64,000 bases of DNA, taken from NCBI RefSeq assembly GCF_025725665.1, contig NZ_CP107009.1, positions 1,798,001 to 1,862,000 on the forward strand, written 5' to 3'. Positions 27,105 through 35,636 of this stretch are shown here, piece after piece (the stretch's first letter is position 1; every line of letters starts with the position of its first letter). A program made the position numbers and the translations under genes. Source of the DNA: Halomonas sp. LR3S48 (GTDB lineage: Bacteria; Pseudomonadota; Gammaproteobacteria; Pseudomonadales; Halomonadaceae). The notes below the pieces were generated by a model. It was not told the DNA's origin. It saw only the letters and a list, made by a program, of their open reading frames with translations, and did not search any database.

Positions 27105-29177
27105 ATGTCCAACCTTCTTCCTTGCTCCCAGCCGACCGCACTGGCTGAGGCGGGGCGACTCGCACTCGGCCTCACGATAGGGGGCGTCCTGATCGGCATG
27201 GCGCCGCAGGCGCTTGCCCAAGAGGACACCCTGGAAACGGATACTCTGGTTGTTGTTGGCGCCGCCTTGAAGGTGGCCTCGCCACTGGTCGAGACGCCGC
27301 GCCCCGTCTCCCTGGTTGATCGGGAGGAGCTCGAGACGCGCAATGTGCAACAGCTCGACGAGGCCTTCCGCTACCGAGCTGGCGTGCTTTCCGGGCATTA
27401 CGGATCGGACAACGATACCGACTGGCTTCAGGTGCGTGGCTTCAATCACTCGACGTATCAGGATGGGCTACGCCTGTATCGCGAGGGCTTCTACCAGTGG
27501 TTGCCTGAGCCGTACGGTTTGGAGAGGGTAGAGGTCTTCAAAGGACCCTCGTCGATTCTCTATGGCGAGGCGCCTTCAGGAGGCTTGATCAACGCCGTCA
27601 GCAAGCGGCCGACCGCTGAGCCCCAGGGGCGCGTCGATCTGCAGCTCGGTAACCGCGACCATCGCCAGGTCGGCGTCGACAGCTCCGGGCCGGTCACCGA
27701 GTCGGGTGATGTGAGATATCGGCTGGTCGGTACCTGGAAGGAGCGTGATGGGGACCTCGATCATACCAGTAACGAGCGCTATTACTTCGCCCCGAGCCTG
27801 GCGGTGGACTTCAGTGAGGACACCACGTTGACGGTGCTTGCCAGCGTGCAGAAGGACGATGCGGCACCCGTCAATCCGTTCAAGCCACCCTATGGTACCG
27901 TTCAGGACACGCCCTTCGGCAAGATCGATCGACACACCAATCTCAGCCAGCCCGGTTACGACACCAACGAGCGCACTCAGTGGGCGCTGGGCTACGAATT
28001 GGAGCACAGGTTCAACGAAACTTGGCGCTTCGAGCAGAACCTGCGTTACAGCGAACTGGACCTGCTGCTGCGTAGCAGCTACGCGCTGGGCATGATGAAT
28101 CCGCGTGAAGCGGGGCAGGGCCATACACATCGTGATGGCAACATCGAGAGCTGGACCGTCGACAACCGCATGCTCGGCAATTGGTTCGGCGATGGCTTCG
28201 AGAATACGCTGTTGCTCGGCATCGACTACCAGGATCTCAAGCTGAAGGGGCGTGAAGCCGACGACTTTGCCTTCGGGATCATCGATGTATTCGATCCCGT
28301 GTACGGCAACTTCACGCCGATCGATGTCAGCCAGCGAATCGAGCGTGATATCGATAAGCAGCAGACCGGCGTTTATCTTCAGAACCAGCTGCGCCTGGCT
28401 GATCGCTGGGTGCTACTGGGCGGAGTGCGCTATGACCAGGCGGAAACCGAGAATGCCAACCGCACTTCCGGACTGACAGAGCGCTCCGATGATAATCATG
28501 TCTCCTGGAGCGGTGGTTTGATGTATCTGGGGGAGCATGGGATCAATCCCTATCTGAGTTATACCGAGTCTTTCGATCCCTTGGCGCGCCTGGATGATGC
28601 CGGCGAACTCTACGAGCCCCGTGAAGGAGAGCAGTGGGAACTGGGCGTGAAGATCTCGCCGCCGGAGTGGGACGGCTATATTACGGCTGCACTCTTCGAT
28701 CTCAAGGAAAGCAATGGCCTGGTGACTTCGCCGGGTGGTTTCCAAGTACAGGAAGGGGAGCAGCGTTCGCAAGGTCTCGAGCTTGAAGGCCAGGTCCAGC
28801 TGAGCGACGAACTACGTATTACTGCAGCCTATACCTACACCGATGCACGAACCGAAGAGGATCGCCGCAAGGATCTCGTTGCACGCCATCAGGTCGCCAC
28901 TTGGCTGGATTACGCTATCGCTCAGGGTGCGCTCAGCGGTCTGCAACTGGGGGGCGGTGTTCGGCACGTGGGCTCCAGCGTAGGAGGTGATCTCGACGTT
29001 TCTGGCCACACCCTGTTCGATGCGATGGTCGCCTATGACTTCGATGACCATTGGCGGGCACAACTCAACGTCAACAACCTGACCGACGAAGCCTATGTCG
29101 CCTCTTGTGAAGCCAACTTCTGGTGCTACTACGGCGAGTCGCGCAGCGTGATCGGCAGCCTCAGCTACCGCTGGTAA
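27105..29177 (+). CDS. TonB-dependent siderophore receptor, FhuA/FoxA class
   Basis: The 690-aa receptor starts MSNLLPCSQP, with AGAGGA about 10 nt before, and has a signal peptide ending near APQALAQE. The TonB-box region is DTLVVVGAAL. The plug contains LQVRGFNHSTYQDGLRLYR and VEVFKGPSSILYGEAPSGG, typical of the ferrichrome/ferrioxamine group. The barrel ends YVASCEANFWCYYGESRSV and SLSYRW, the FhuA-like cysteine-bearing C-terminus. It probably imports exogenous hydroxamate siderophores through FhuBCD. It is a single-gene unit with a terminator. Confidence 0.9.
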   Translation: MSNLLPCSQPTALAEAGRLALGLTIGGVLIGMAPQALAQEDTLETDTLVVVGAALKVASPLVETPRPVSLVDREELETRNVQQLDEAFRYRAGVLSGHYGSDNDTDWLQVRGFNHSTYQDGLRLYREGFYQWLPEPYGLERVEVFKGPSSILYGEAPSGGLINAVSKRPTAEPQGRVDLQLGNRDHRQVGVDSSGPVTESGDVRYRLVGTWKERDGDLDHTSNERYYFAPSLAVDFSEDTTLTVLASVQKDDAAPVNPFKPPYGTVQDTPFGKIDRHTNLSQPGYDTNERTQWALGYELEHRFNETWRFEQNLRYSELDLLLRSSYALGMMNPREAGQGHTHRDGNIESWTVDNRMLGNWFGDGFENTLLLGIDYQDLKLKGREADDFAFGIIDVFDPVYGNFTPIDVSQRIERDIDKQQTGVYLQNQLRLADRWVLLGGVRYDQAETENANRTSGLTERSDDNHVSWSGGLMYLGEHGINPYLSYTESFDPLARLDDAGELYEPREGEQWELGVKISPPEWDGYITAALFDLKESNGLVTSPGGFQVQEGEQRSQGLELEGQVQLSDELRITAAYTYTDARTEEDRRKDLVARHQVATWLDYAIAQGALSGLQLGGGVRHVGSSVGGDLDVSGHTLFDAMVAYDFDDHWRAQLNVNNLTDEAYVASCEANFWCYYGESRSVIGSLSYRW

Positions 29178-29194
29178 GTCATTCTGCGCGGTAA

Positions 29195-29231
29195 TGCAAC
29201 ACCCGGCCTTATGGCCGGGTGTTGCACTTTT
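29195..29231. terminator. Hairpin terminator after the plus-strand receptor gene
   Basis: GCAACACCCGGCC pairs with GGCCGGGTGTTGC across a TTAT loop and is followed by ACTTTTG on the plus strand. The inverted repeat may also serve the convergent minus-strand receptor. Confidence 0.75.
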
Positions 29232-29244
29232 GAGAATGGTGCTT

Positions 29245-31349
29245 TTAGAACTGATATCTCACGTTCGCGGTCACGCTTCGTCGATCGCCATAGCCGCAAT
29301 CGGCGCCATCGGAGCGGCACCAGGAAACGTACTCCTCGTCGGCAAGGTTCTTGGCATCCACCGAGAAGTCCCAGTTGCCCAAGGTGTAGCCCACCATGGC
29401 GTCATAGAGCGTCACGGAAGGAATCAGAGGGGCGCCCGCCGAGCCTACGCTGTCGCCGACGTAGCGGACACCCGCACCGATACGCCAGTTATTGCCGATG
29501 TAGAGCCGATTCCACCAGGAGGCCTGTCGTTCCGCTACGCTGGACAGGCGGTCGCCGGTGGCGTCGTCGCGTGCATTCAGGTCGGTATAGGCCACCTGGG
29601 TTTCAAAGCTGTCCCAGCGCTTGTTGAGCTGGAGCTCCCAGCCATCGATAACTGCCCCGGTTTGCTCCGCTCCACCGGGAGTTTGCCCGTCGCTGATCCG
29701 GTTTTGCTGGGTGATATCGAAGTAGGCGGCAGTGATTCCCAGCGATCTATCGGGTGAAAGGTATTTGAACCCGACCTCCTGTTGGTCACCGGTCGTCGGC
29801 TCGAGCGAATTCGCCGCTGCCGTTCCATCGGTGCCCAGGTTCATGCTGAAGGATTCTGCGTAGCTGACGTAGGGGGAGAAGCCGTTCTCGAAGCGATACA
29901 TTACGCCGAGCCTGCCTGTCGTGGCCTCATCTTGGCTTGCGGTATCGGGTCCGGTAACCGCCAGGGTGCGATTTTCCGCCCAATCATGGCGCAGGCCGGC
30001 GGAAATCACGACGGGTCCTATCTCGATGTGGTCGGCCAGATAAACGCCGATCTGCTCTATTTCGTTATCGGGCCTGTCTGAAGGCGTGATGACGTCCGCA
30101 TTGAGATTGCCATACTGCGGATCATAGACGTTGATGTTTCCACCCAGGCCATAGCCGTAGAAATAGTTGTCTTCTTCCCAGCGTGCGTCTTGCCGATCAA
30201 TACCCAGCAGTAGATGGTGACGGGTGGCGCCCAGATCGACTTCACCCTTCAGGCGGGCGTCGAGGTTTAGGATGCGAGTGCTCCTGTCGACTGTGTAGAT
30301 GGTTCTCGGTACTTCTCCGTTGGCATCCGGTACGCTGGGTATGGTGGCCCAATGCTCGCGGGTGTCTGCGCTGGAGCGGGTGTAGCGAGCCGTAGCCGAG
30401 AGCGTCCAGTCATCAGTGAAGCGGTGATCGAGGAACAGGGTTGCCTCTGTCTTTTCGCGATCATATCGATCCCAGCCGGGTTCGCCGACGAATCTCTCGG
30501 AACCGATATAGCCCCGAGAGCCCCGATCCAGCGTGCCTGCTTGCGGTAGAAACTGGGCAGAAACCTGGCCCTTGTTTTCCTGACGATTCAAGAGCAGCGT
30601 AATGTCCGTATCTTCGCTAGGCCGCCAGGTAAAGGAAGGTGCCAGCAAGTAGCCGTCGTCCTGTACGTGGTCCACCTGGGTATCGCTGTCGCGCCCCAGG
30701 GCGACGAGGCGGTAGAGAACTCGCCTTGTTCATCCACGGGCCCCGTGAGGTCCAGGGCCAGCTGCTTGCGGTTGAAGGTGCCATATTGAGCCCAGATTTC
30801 GCCACCGGGTGCTTCCTGGGGCAGCTTGGAGACGGCATTGATGATGCCGCCGAGATCGCCCTGACCATAGAGCATGGAGGAAGGCCCCTTCAGTACCTCG
30901 ATGCTCTCCAATGCGTACACGTTGGTGCGCACGCTGTTGTACCAACCATAATTCTGGCGCAGTCCATCCAGGTAGCGGCCTGCATCCACGCCGCGAACTT
31001 TTGCACTATCGATGCGAGTATCGAAGCCAAAGTTGCCTGCATGAACGCCTGAGGTGTAGAGCAGAGCGTCCTGGATCGACTTGGCGCCGGAATCGCGAAT
31101 AAAACCTTCGTCGATGACGGAGATCGAGTAGGGCTGTTCCTGCACGGAAACGTCCATCTTGCCGACGTTGGGTTCGCGCTCCAGTTCGAGGTAGTCGGGA
31201 GCGACGATGGCATCCGAGACGACTTCGACGGTCTCGAGCTCGACGACGTCGTTTGCGCCGGTTTGAGCGAGTGCGACGAAGCTGGTTCCGGCCAGCGATA
31301 CGAGGGCTGCCGAACCGCAGCGTCGCCAGAAAATGGGTGAGATGGACAT
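29245..31349 (-). pseudogene. TonB-dependent siderophore receptor broken by one frameshift
   Basis: Two adjacent minus-strand frames make one receptor. The first gives 211 good residues from MSISPIFWRRCGSAALV through the plug (RYLDGLRQNYGWYN, VLKGPSSMLYGQGDLGG) up to DEQGEF. The second frame continues LYRLVALGRDSDTQVDHV and runs to the barrel end NVRYQF. Adding one base at about 30717 (TTCTCTAC read as TTCCTCTAC) restores about 701 aa, the normal length. No other defect is seen. The C-terminus YVSWCRSDGADCGYGDRRS is FhuA/FoxA-like. It is either a recent loss, a phase-variable gene or a sequencing error; no slippery run is present at the site. Confidence 0.85.
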
Positions 31350-31382
31350 TAGTATCCCTTGTGATGTTAATTTTAAACTTAA

Positions 31383-31397
31383 TAATAATATTTATCG
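31383..31397. promoter_or_regulatory. Fur-box-like site upstream of the frameshifted receptor
   Basis: TAATAAT-A-TTTATCG matches the Fur consensus at 11 of 14 positions, 34 bp before the start codon in an AT-rich promoter region. Confidence 0.5.
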
Positions 31398-31470
31398 TTC
31401 GCGATATTAGAAGCTTCGCTCGAATGAGTCAACGAAGCGTGGTGAGGTTCGGTCAGACGTTGGCGGGGCT

Positions 31471-31503
31471 GCGACATTGCCGGCCTACTGCCGGCAGTGT
31501 CGC
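31471..31503. terminator. Long hairpin after the FhuA-like receptor
   Basis: GCGACATTGCCGGC pairs with GCCGGCAGTGTCGC (one G-T pair) between two minus-strand receptor genes. No T-tract follows on either strand, so it may be a processing or stabilising hairpin rather than a classical terminator. Confidence 0.5.
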
Positions 31504-31528
31504 TTCAGCTATCAGGAGGTGGAGGGGA

Positions 31529-33631
31529 TCAAAAGGCGTAGCTCAGCGTTCCAAGCACTCCTCGCTCTGCACCGAAGTAGCAGAATTCGAGTGAGTTACA
31601 GGAGGCGACGTACTCTTCGTCGGTGAGGTTGGTGACATTGAGGCGTGCACTCATACCGTCGAGTCCGACACGGCCGAGGTCGTAGCCCAGGGTGGCGTCC
31701 ACCAGCGTGTATTCCGGCACTTCGGCGGTATTGGCCCGGTCGGCCTGGATGTCGGCGTAGTGGCGTATCCCCAGTCCCGCATCGAGCCCGGCCAACGCAC
31801 CGCTCTGAAATGTGTAATGCCCCCACAGGCTGGCTAGGTGGCGCGGCGCGTAGATGGCGCGGTTGCCCTGGTTGCCATCGTCGCTGCGCTTGTAGGTGAT
31901 GTCGGTATAGCTGTAGCTCGCCTGCAGGCGCAGATTGTCGGTCAGGTGGGTGTAGGCCTCCAGTTCCAGGCCCTCGGATTCGATCTCGCCCACGGCGCGG
32001 TAGGGGTCGGTAGGCTGCTCCTTGGTTGCCACGTTCTCCTGGTTGATCCGAAACAGCGCCACGCTGTAGCGATCCTGTGTGCCCGCCGGCTGATACTTCA
32101 GGCCGGTCTCGAGTTGCCTGCCCTCCATTGGCGGGAGCAGGTCGTTTTCCGTATCGACGAAGCTGGTCGGGGTGAAGGCGGTGGAGTAGCTGACGTAGGG
32201 GGCGATGCCGTTGTCGAACAGATAGAGCAAGCCGGCACGACCGCTGAACTGGGTATCGTCGAGGGTGCTGGTGTCACCGCTATCCCGGTTGGTGTTGGCA
32301 ATGTCGACCCAGTCATAGCGACCACCCAGGGTCAGCCGCCAGTTGCCGAAGGCCAGCTGATCCTGCAAGTAGAGGCCGGTCTGCCGGAGTTCGTGGTTTT
32401 CCCGCAGAGGGGCATACATGGCGATCGGTTCGGCGCCGTACTGCGGGTCGAAGGCATCGATACTGGGGAAAGCGCCCGATGGCCAGCTTACCTGGTTGTC
32501 GCGGCGCTGGTAGTCGGCCCCGACCAGTACGGTATGGTCGAGGAAACCGGTGGAAAGATTGGCCTCGAGCTGGTTGTCCAGCGTCCAGGCTTCCAGCGAC
32601 TCGTCGGCACCGGAGTAGTAGCGGATCAGCTCGCTGTCGCTGCCGGGCGCCCAGCCGTATGCGTAGACCTGATTGAGCACCACGTCGGAATTGAGATAGT
32701 TCAGGCGCTGCCGACCGGTCCAGGCTTCGCTGAAGCGATGTTCCAGCTCGTAGCCCAGCATGCGTTGGGTGCGCTGGTAGCGGTCGTGCTCATCCTCGCC
32801 CTCGAAGAAGCCATTGGCGATGCGCCGCCCATTGCGATCCACCACCGTGCCTTCATAGGGCAGGCCTGCGTGATAGCCGCCTTCAGGATCCTGCTGCAGG
32901 TAGGCCTTCAGTGTCAGGCTGGTGGTGTCGCTCATGTCCCAGGTCAGCGATGGTGCAATGGCGTAGCGCTCCTCCTCGATGGGGCCGAACTGGGTATCGG
33001 CGGCTCTCGCCAGACCTACGATGCGGTAGGCGACGCGCTGCTGCTCGCCCAGCGGACCCGTCACGTCGAAGGCGGCACTGCGCTGGGCGTTGTTGCCGGC
33101 AGAAAGGCGTAGCTCGCCGCCGTGCTGGAACTGCGGGCGCTTGCTGGTGAGGGCAACGACTCCACCCGGCGAAGCCTGGCCATAGAGTACCGATGCCGGC
33201 CCGCGTACCACCTCGATGCTGTCGAGAAACCAGGGATCGATGGTCATCGAGCTGTGCGAGTTGGTGTCGCCCATCAGCTTGAGGCCGTCGAGGAAGGTAT
33301 TGCTCAGGCTGCCGTCGGAGAAGCCGCGCAGTACCAGGTAGTCGAAGCGGTTGGAGGCGCCAACCTGGTTCGTGAACACGCCGGGGCTATAGTCCAAGGC
33401 CCGCTGTACGGTGCTGGCGCCGCGCGCTTCCCACTCTTCGTGCTCGATGGTGGAAGTGGCCTGGGGCGTTTCGTTGAACGGCGTTTCGGTCTTGGTGGCG
33501 GCTTGACCGGTAACGGTCAGAGTTTCCAGCGCATTGGTGCGCCCGGCCTGAGGCTGCTGGGCTTGGGCGTTGGCCACGACAAGGGCGGACACGAGCGAGA
33601 TGGCCAGTGCCAGTGGGTGGGGCGTCGGCAT
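31529..33631 (-). CDS. TonB-dependent siderophore receptor, FhuA/FoxA class
   Basis: This intact 700-aa receptor has signal peptide MPTPHPLALAISLVSALVV to about ANAQAQ. The TonB-box region is ALETLTVTGQ. The plug has YLVLRGFSDGSLSNTFLDGL and IEVVRGPASVLYGQASPGG. The C-terminal YVASCNSLEFCYFGAERGV and LSYAF is FhuA-like. It lies 101 nt downstream of an AraC-type regulator gene on the same strand, the usual layout for a regulator that senses the receptor's ferric siderophore. A Fur-box-like palindrome precedes it. Confidence 0.9.
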   Translation of the reverse strand: MPTPHPLALAISLVSALVVANAQAQQPQAGRTNALETLTVTGQAATKTETPFNETPQATSTIEHEEWEARGASTVQRALDYSPGVFTNQVGASNRFDYLVLRGFSDGSLSNTFLDGLKLMGDTNSHSSMTIDPWFLDSIEVVRGPASVLYGQASPGGVVALTSKRPQFQHGGELRLSAGNNAQRSAAFDVTGPLGEQQRVAYRIVGLARAADTQFGPIEEERYAIAPSLTWDMSDTTSLTLKAYLQQDPEGGYHAGLPYEGTVVDRNGRRIANGFFEGEDEHDRYQRTQRMLGYELEHRFSEAWTGRQRLNYLNSDVVLNQVYAYGWAPGSDSELIRYYSGADESLEAWTLDNQLEANLSTGFLDHTVLVGADYQRRDNQVSWPSGAFPSIDAFDPQYGAEPIAMYAPLRENHELRQTGLYLQDQLAFGNWRLTLGGRYDWVDIANTNRDSGDTSTLDDTQFSGRAGLLYLFDNGIAPYVSYSTAFTPTSFVDTENDLLPPMEGRQLETGLKYQPAGTQDRYSVALFRINQENVATKEQPTDPYRAVGEIESEGLELEAYTHLTDNLRLQASYSYTDITYKRSDDGNQGNRAIYAPRHLASLWGHYTFQSGALAGLDAGLGIRHYADIQADRANTAEVPEYTLVDATLGYDLGRVGLDGMSARLNVTNLTDEEYVASCNSLEFCYFGAERGVLGTLSYAF

Positions 33632-33661
33632 GAAATTCCCTCAGCGGAAGATGTCTCATTA

Positions 33662-33680
33662 GGTAATGAGAATTATTCCT
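33662..33680. promoter_or_regulatory. Fur-box-like site between receptor and AraC regulator
   Basis: This 19-bp site, GGTAAT-GAGAAT-T-ATTCCT, matches the classical hexamer-array Fur box GATAAT-GATAAT-C-ATTATC at 13 of 19 positions. It lies 31 bp before the receptor start codon. Confidence 0.5.
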
Positions 33681-33732
33681 TATCCGGAGAGGCTTGTCCT
33701 ATGGGCATTGCTCAATTTTCTCTGAGTGAGGC

Positions 33733-34671
33733 TCAAGCAGGACGATGAAGGGAACTCGGCGGGTAGCCGTAGCGTTGGCGAAAGGCAGTAGTGAAATTGC
33801 TGGCATGGAGATAGCCGGCGGACTGCGCCGCACGCTCGACCGCATGACCCTGCAGCAGCATTTCGCGTGCGAGTTCGAGACGCCGCTCGCGCAGGTAATC
33901 AAAGACTGAGCAGCCATATGCCGCCTGAAACTTACGACGCAGGGTGGCGCTACTCATCGAGGCCAGCTCGGCCAGTGCTGCCAGGCTATGCGGCTGGTCA
34001 GGGCAAGCCTGCAACTGTTCACGAACCCGCTCCAGACGTTGCCATTCGCCCGGAGAGAACCGGACGGCTGGTGCGTCGAGCCCCGGCGGTAGGCCATGGG
34101 CCAGAAGTTGAAGTGACAGGCCCTCCCACTGCAGCCGCGATGCCACGCCGGCGAGAGGGGAGCTCAAGGCTTGCTCCAGCAGTTGCTGCAAGCCGGATGG
34201 CAGCGACCAGGCATGCAGGTTCGAATCAGTCGAAGGCAATTTTCCGCCCAGCGCCTCGGTCAGGCGCGGTGTGTCCAAGGCCAAGGTCAGGGCACGTATG
34301 CGCTGGTGGGGAGGTTGTACGGCCCGCAGTCCTTCGCGCTCATGCAGCCTTACGCTCAGCGCCATGCCGGCGGTGAAGTCAAGCCGCTGCTGGCCCAGGG
34401 CAACGTCGGCACGACCTTCGAGCATGGCGATGATCGAAAGTGGGGCGGCACGACGGGAGCGGGAATCGTAACGCTGCAGCACTTCGATATCCGAGGCGAC
34501 TAGTTGCATGCCGGTTGCCGGAGTGAGTTCGAAGATGCGTCCACGAAGCACAGCTTGCTCAGCGGCATTCGTAGGCAGGGTAGGGAAGCGGTAGTGGATG
34601 CCGTAGCGCTCGCCGTAGGCCAGGAGGTCGCGGGAGGTATGCTGGCAAGTGGCTGCAGCGATCAGCGGCAT
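33733..34671 (-). CDS. AraC-family transcriptional regulator, PchR-like
   Basis: The 312-aa protein has an N-terminal sensor domain (FELTPATGMQLVASDIEVLQRYD, ISIIAMLEGRADVALGQQ-like region) and a C-terminal double helix-turn-helix: SLAALAELASMSSATLRRKF, then VERAAQSAGYLHASNFTTAF and RQRYGYPPSSLHR. The arrangement matches PchR-type activators that respond to a ferric siderophore and switch on its receptor. The gene sits between the FhuA-like receptor and the TonB2 operon, and two strong Fur boxes lie upstream. The regulated siderophore is not known. Confidence 0.87.
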   Translation of the reverse strand: MPLIAAATCQHTSRDLLAYGERYGIHYRFPTLPTNAAEQAVLRGRIFELTPATGMQLVASDIEVLQRYDSRSRRAAPLSIIAMLEGRADVALGQQRLDFTAGMALSVRLHEREGLRAVQPPHQRIRALTLALDTPRLTEALGGKLPSTDSNLHAWSLPSGLQQLLEQALSSPLAGVASRLQWEGLSLQLLAHGLPPGLDAPAVRFSPGEWQRLERVREQLQACPDQPHSLAALAELASMSSATLRRKFQAAYGCSVFDYLRERRLELAREMLLQGHAVERAAQSAGYLHASNFTTAFRQRYGYPPSSLHRPA

Positions 34672-34735
34672 GACGATATCTTTGCTCTGACGGAAGGTTC
34701 GACGGATGTCGCTTGGCTTGTCATTTGAATCTAAA

Positions 34736-34750
34736 TGATAAGAATTATCA
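34736..34750. promoter_or_regulatory. Strong Fur box in AraC/TonB2 divergent promoter
   Basis: TGATAAG-A-ATTATCA matches the 7-1-7 Fur consensus at 13 of 14 positions. It lies 65 bp upstream of the AraC gene start and about 120 bp before the TonB2 operon. Confidence 0.75.
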
Positions 34751-34774
34751 AGTCGGAACGCCCCATCTGATCGT

Positions 34775-34789
34775 TGATAACGGTTATCA
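34775..34789. promoter_or_regulatory. Perfect-dyad Fur box in AraC/TonB2 divergent promoter
   Basis: TGATAAC-G-GTTATCA is a perfect palindrome and matches the Fur consensus at 12 of 14 positions. Its centre is 39 bp from the neighbouring box, so both could be occupied, giving iron control of the regulator and of the TonB2 operon. Confidence 0.75.
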
Positions 34790-34868
34790 TTTATGGCATC
34801 GTCTTGCGCTCTGCCTGAATGGGCGAGACCGCATTTCCATTGAAGTCTTTTTTGCCGGGAGTTCGCAC

Positions 34869-35636
34869 GTGAGATCGTTTCGCCACCCCTGCTTCATGAG
34901 TCTGCTCTGGCTGGGTCTTGCTACCGCGGCCACCGCCGACCCGGCTATCCATGAGGAGGCCAGACAGGCCCAGTACAGCCAGGCCGAGCTGCAGTCGCGC
35001 ATCGAGGCCGCCGACGACGAAATGCGTGCCATGCTTGAGGAGTTGCGTGAACTCGAGCGCGCCGAACGACGCCTGGCGCGCGAGAACGCCGAGCTTGCTC
35101 CGCGAATCGAGCGTCAGGCCGAGTCGCTGAGCCGCCGCGAGGTGGCGCTGGATACGCTGGAGGAAACGCGCGACGCCTTGCCGGAGCTCCAGGAGCGAAT
35201 GGTCGAGCGGCTTGAGAGATGGGTCGAGAACGACATGCCCTTCCTGCGGCAGGAGCGCCGGGCTCGGGTTGCGAGCCTGCGCTCCCAGGCCGGCGAATTG
35301 ACCGCCGCCGAGCGTTGGGAGCGGATCGTCGAGGCTTGGCGTGCAGAGCTGGAATATGGGCGCGAAGTCGATGCCTGGCGCGGCTACCTCGGCGATGGCG
35401 AGTCGCGCCGCGAGGTGGATTACCTGCGCCTGGGGCGCGTGGGTCTCTACTACCTCACTCCGGACGGCCGTGCCGGACGTGTGTGGCAGGCCGATGCGGG
35501 TAGCTGGGCCGCGCTGGACGACGCGCAGCGCCGCGAAATCCGCAACGGGCTACGCATCGCGCGCGACCGCCGCGCACCGGAACTGCTCAGCGTGCCGCTA
35601 TCGCAGCCGCTCGAGTCGGTGGAGGACGATACATGA
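34869..35636 (+). CDS. DUF3450 periplasmic coiled-coil protein of the TonB2 system
   Basis: The 255-aa product starts at GTG 34869, which has GGGAG 7 nt before it; longer frames upstream read through the Fur-box promoter and are rejected. The signal peptide ends near TAATADP. A long Glu/Arg-rich coiled coil covers about residues 28-110, then the DUF3450-type block VENDMPFLRQERRARV and LRLGRVGLYYLTPDG follows. Such proteins occur at the head of TonB2/ExbB operons in marine gammaproteobacteria. The exact role is unknown; assembly or support of the energising complex is inferred. It overlaps the next gene by 4 nt. Confidence 0.85.
   Translation: MRSFRHPCFMSLLWLGLATAATADPAIHEEARQAQYSQAELQSRIEAADDEMRAMLEELRELERAERRLARENAELAPRIERQAESLSRREVALDTLEETRDALPELQERMVERLERWVENDMPFLRQERRARVASLRSQAGELTAAERWERIVEAWRAELEYGREVDAWRGYLGDGESRREVDYLRLGRVGLYYLTPDGRAGRVWQADAGSWAALDDAQRREIRNGLRIARDRRAPELLSVPLSQPLESVEDDT

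Noticed and set aside
30700-30730. Programmed ribosomal frameshift in the broken receptor gene
   Set aside because: There is no slippery heptamer, stop codon context or stimulatory structure that would support it; a simple one-base indel explains the data.
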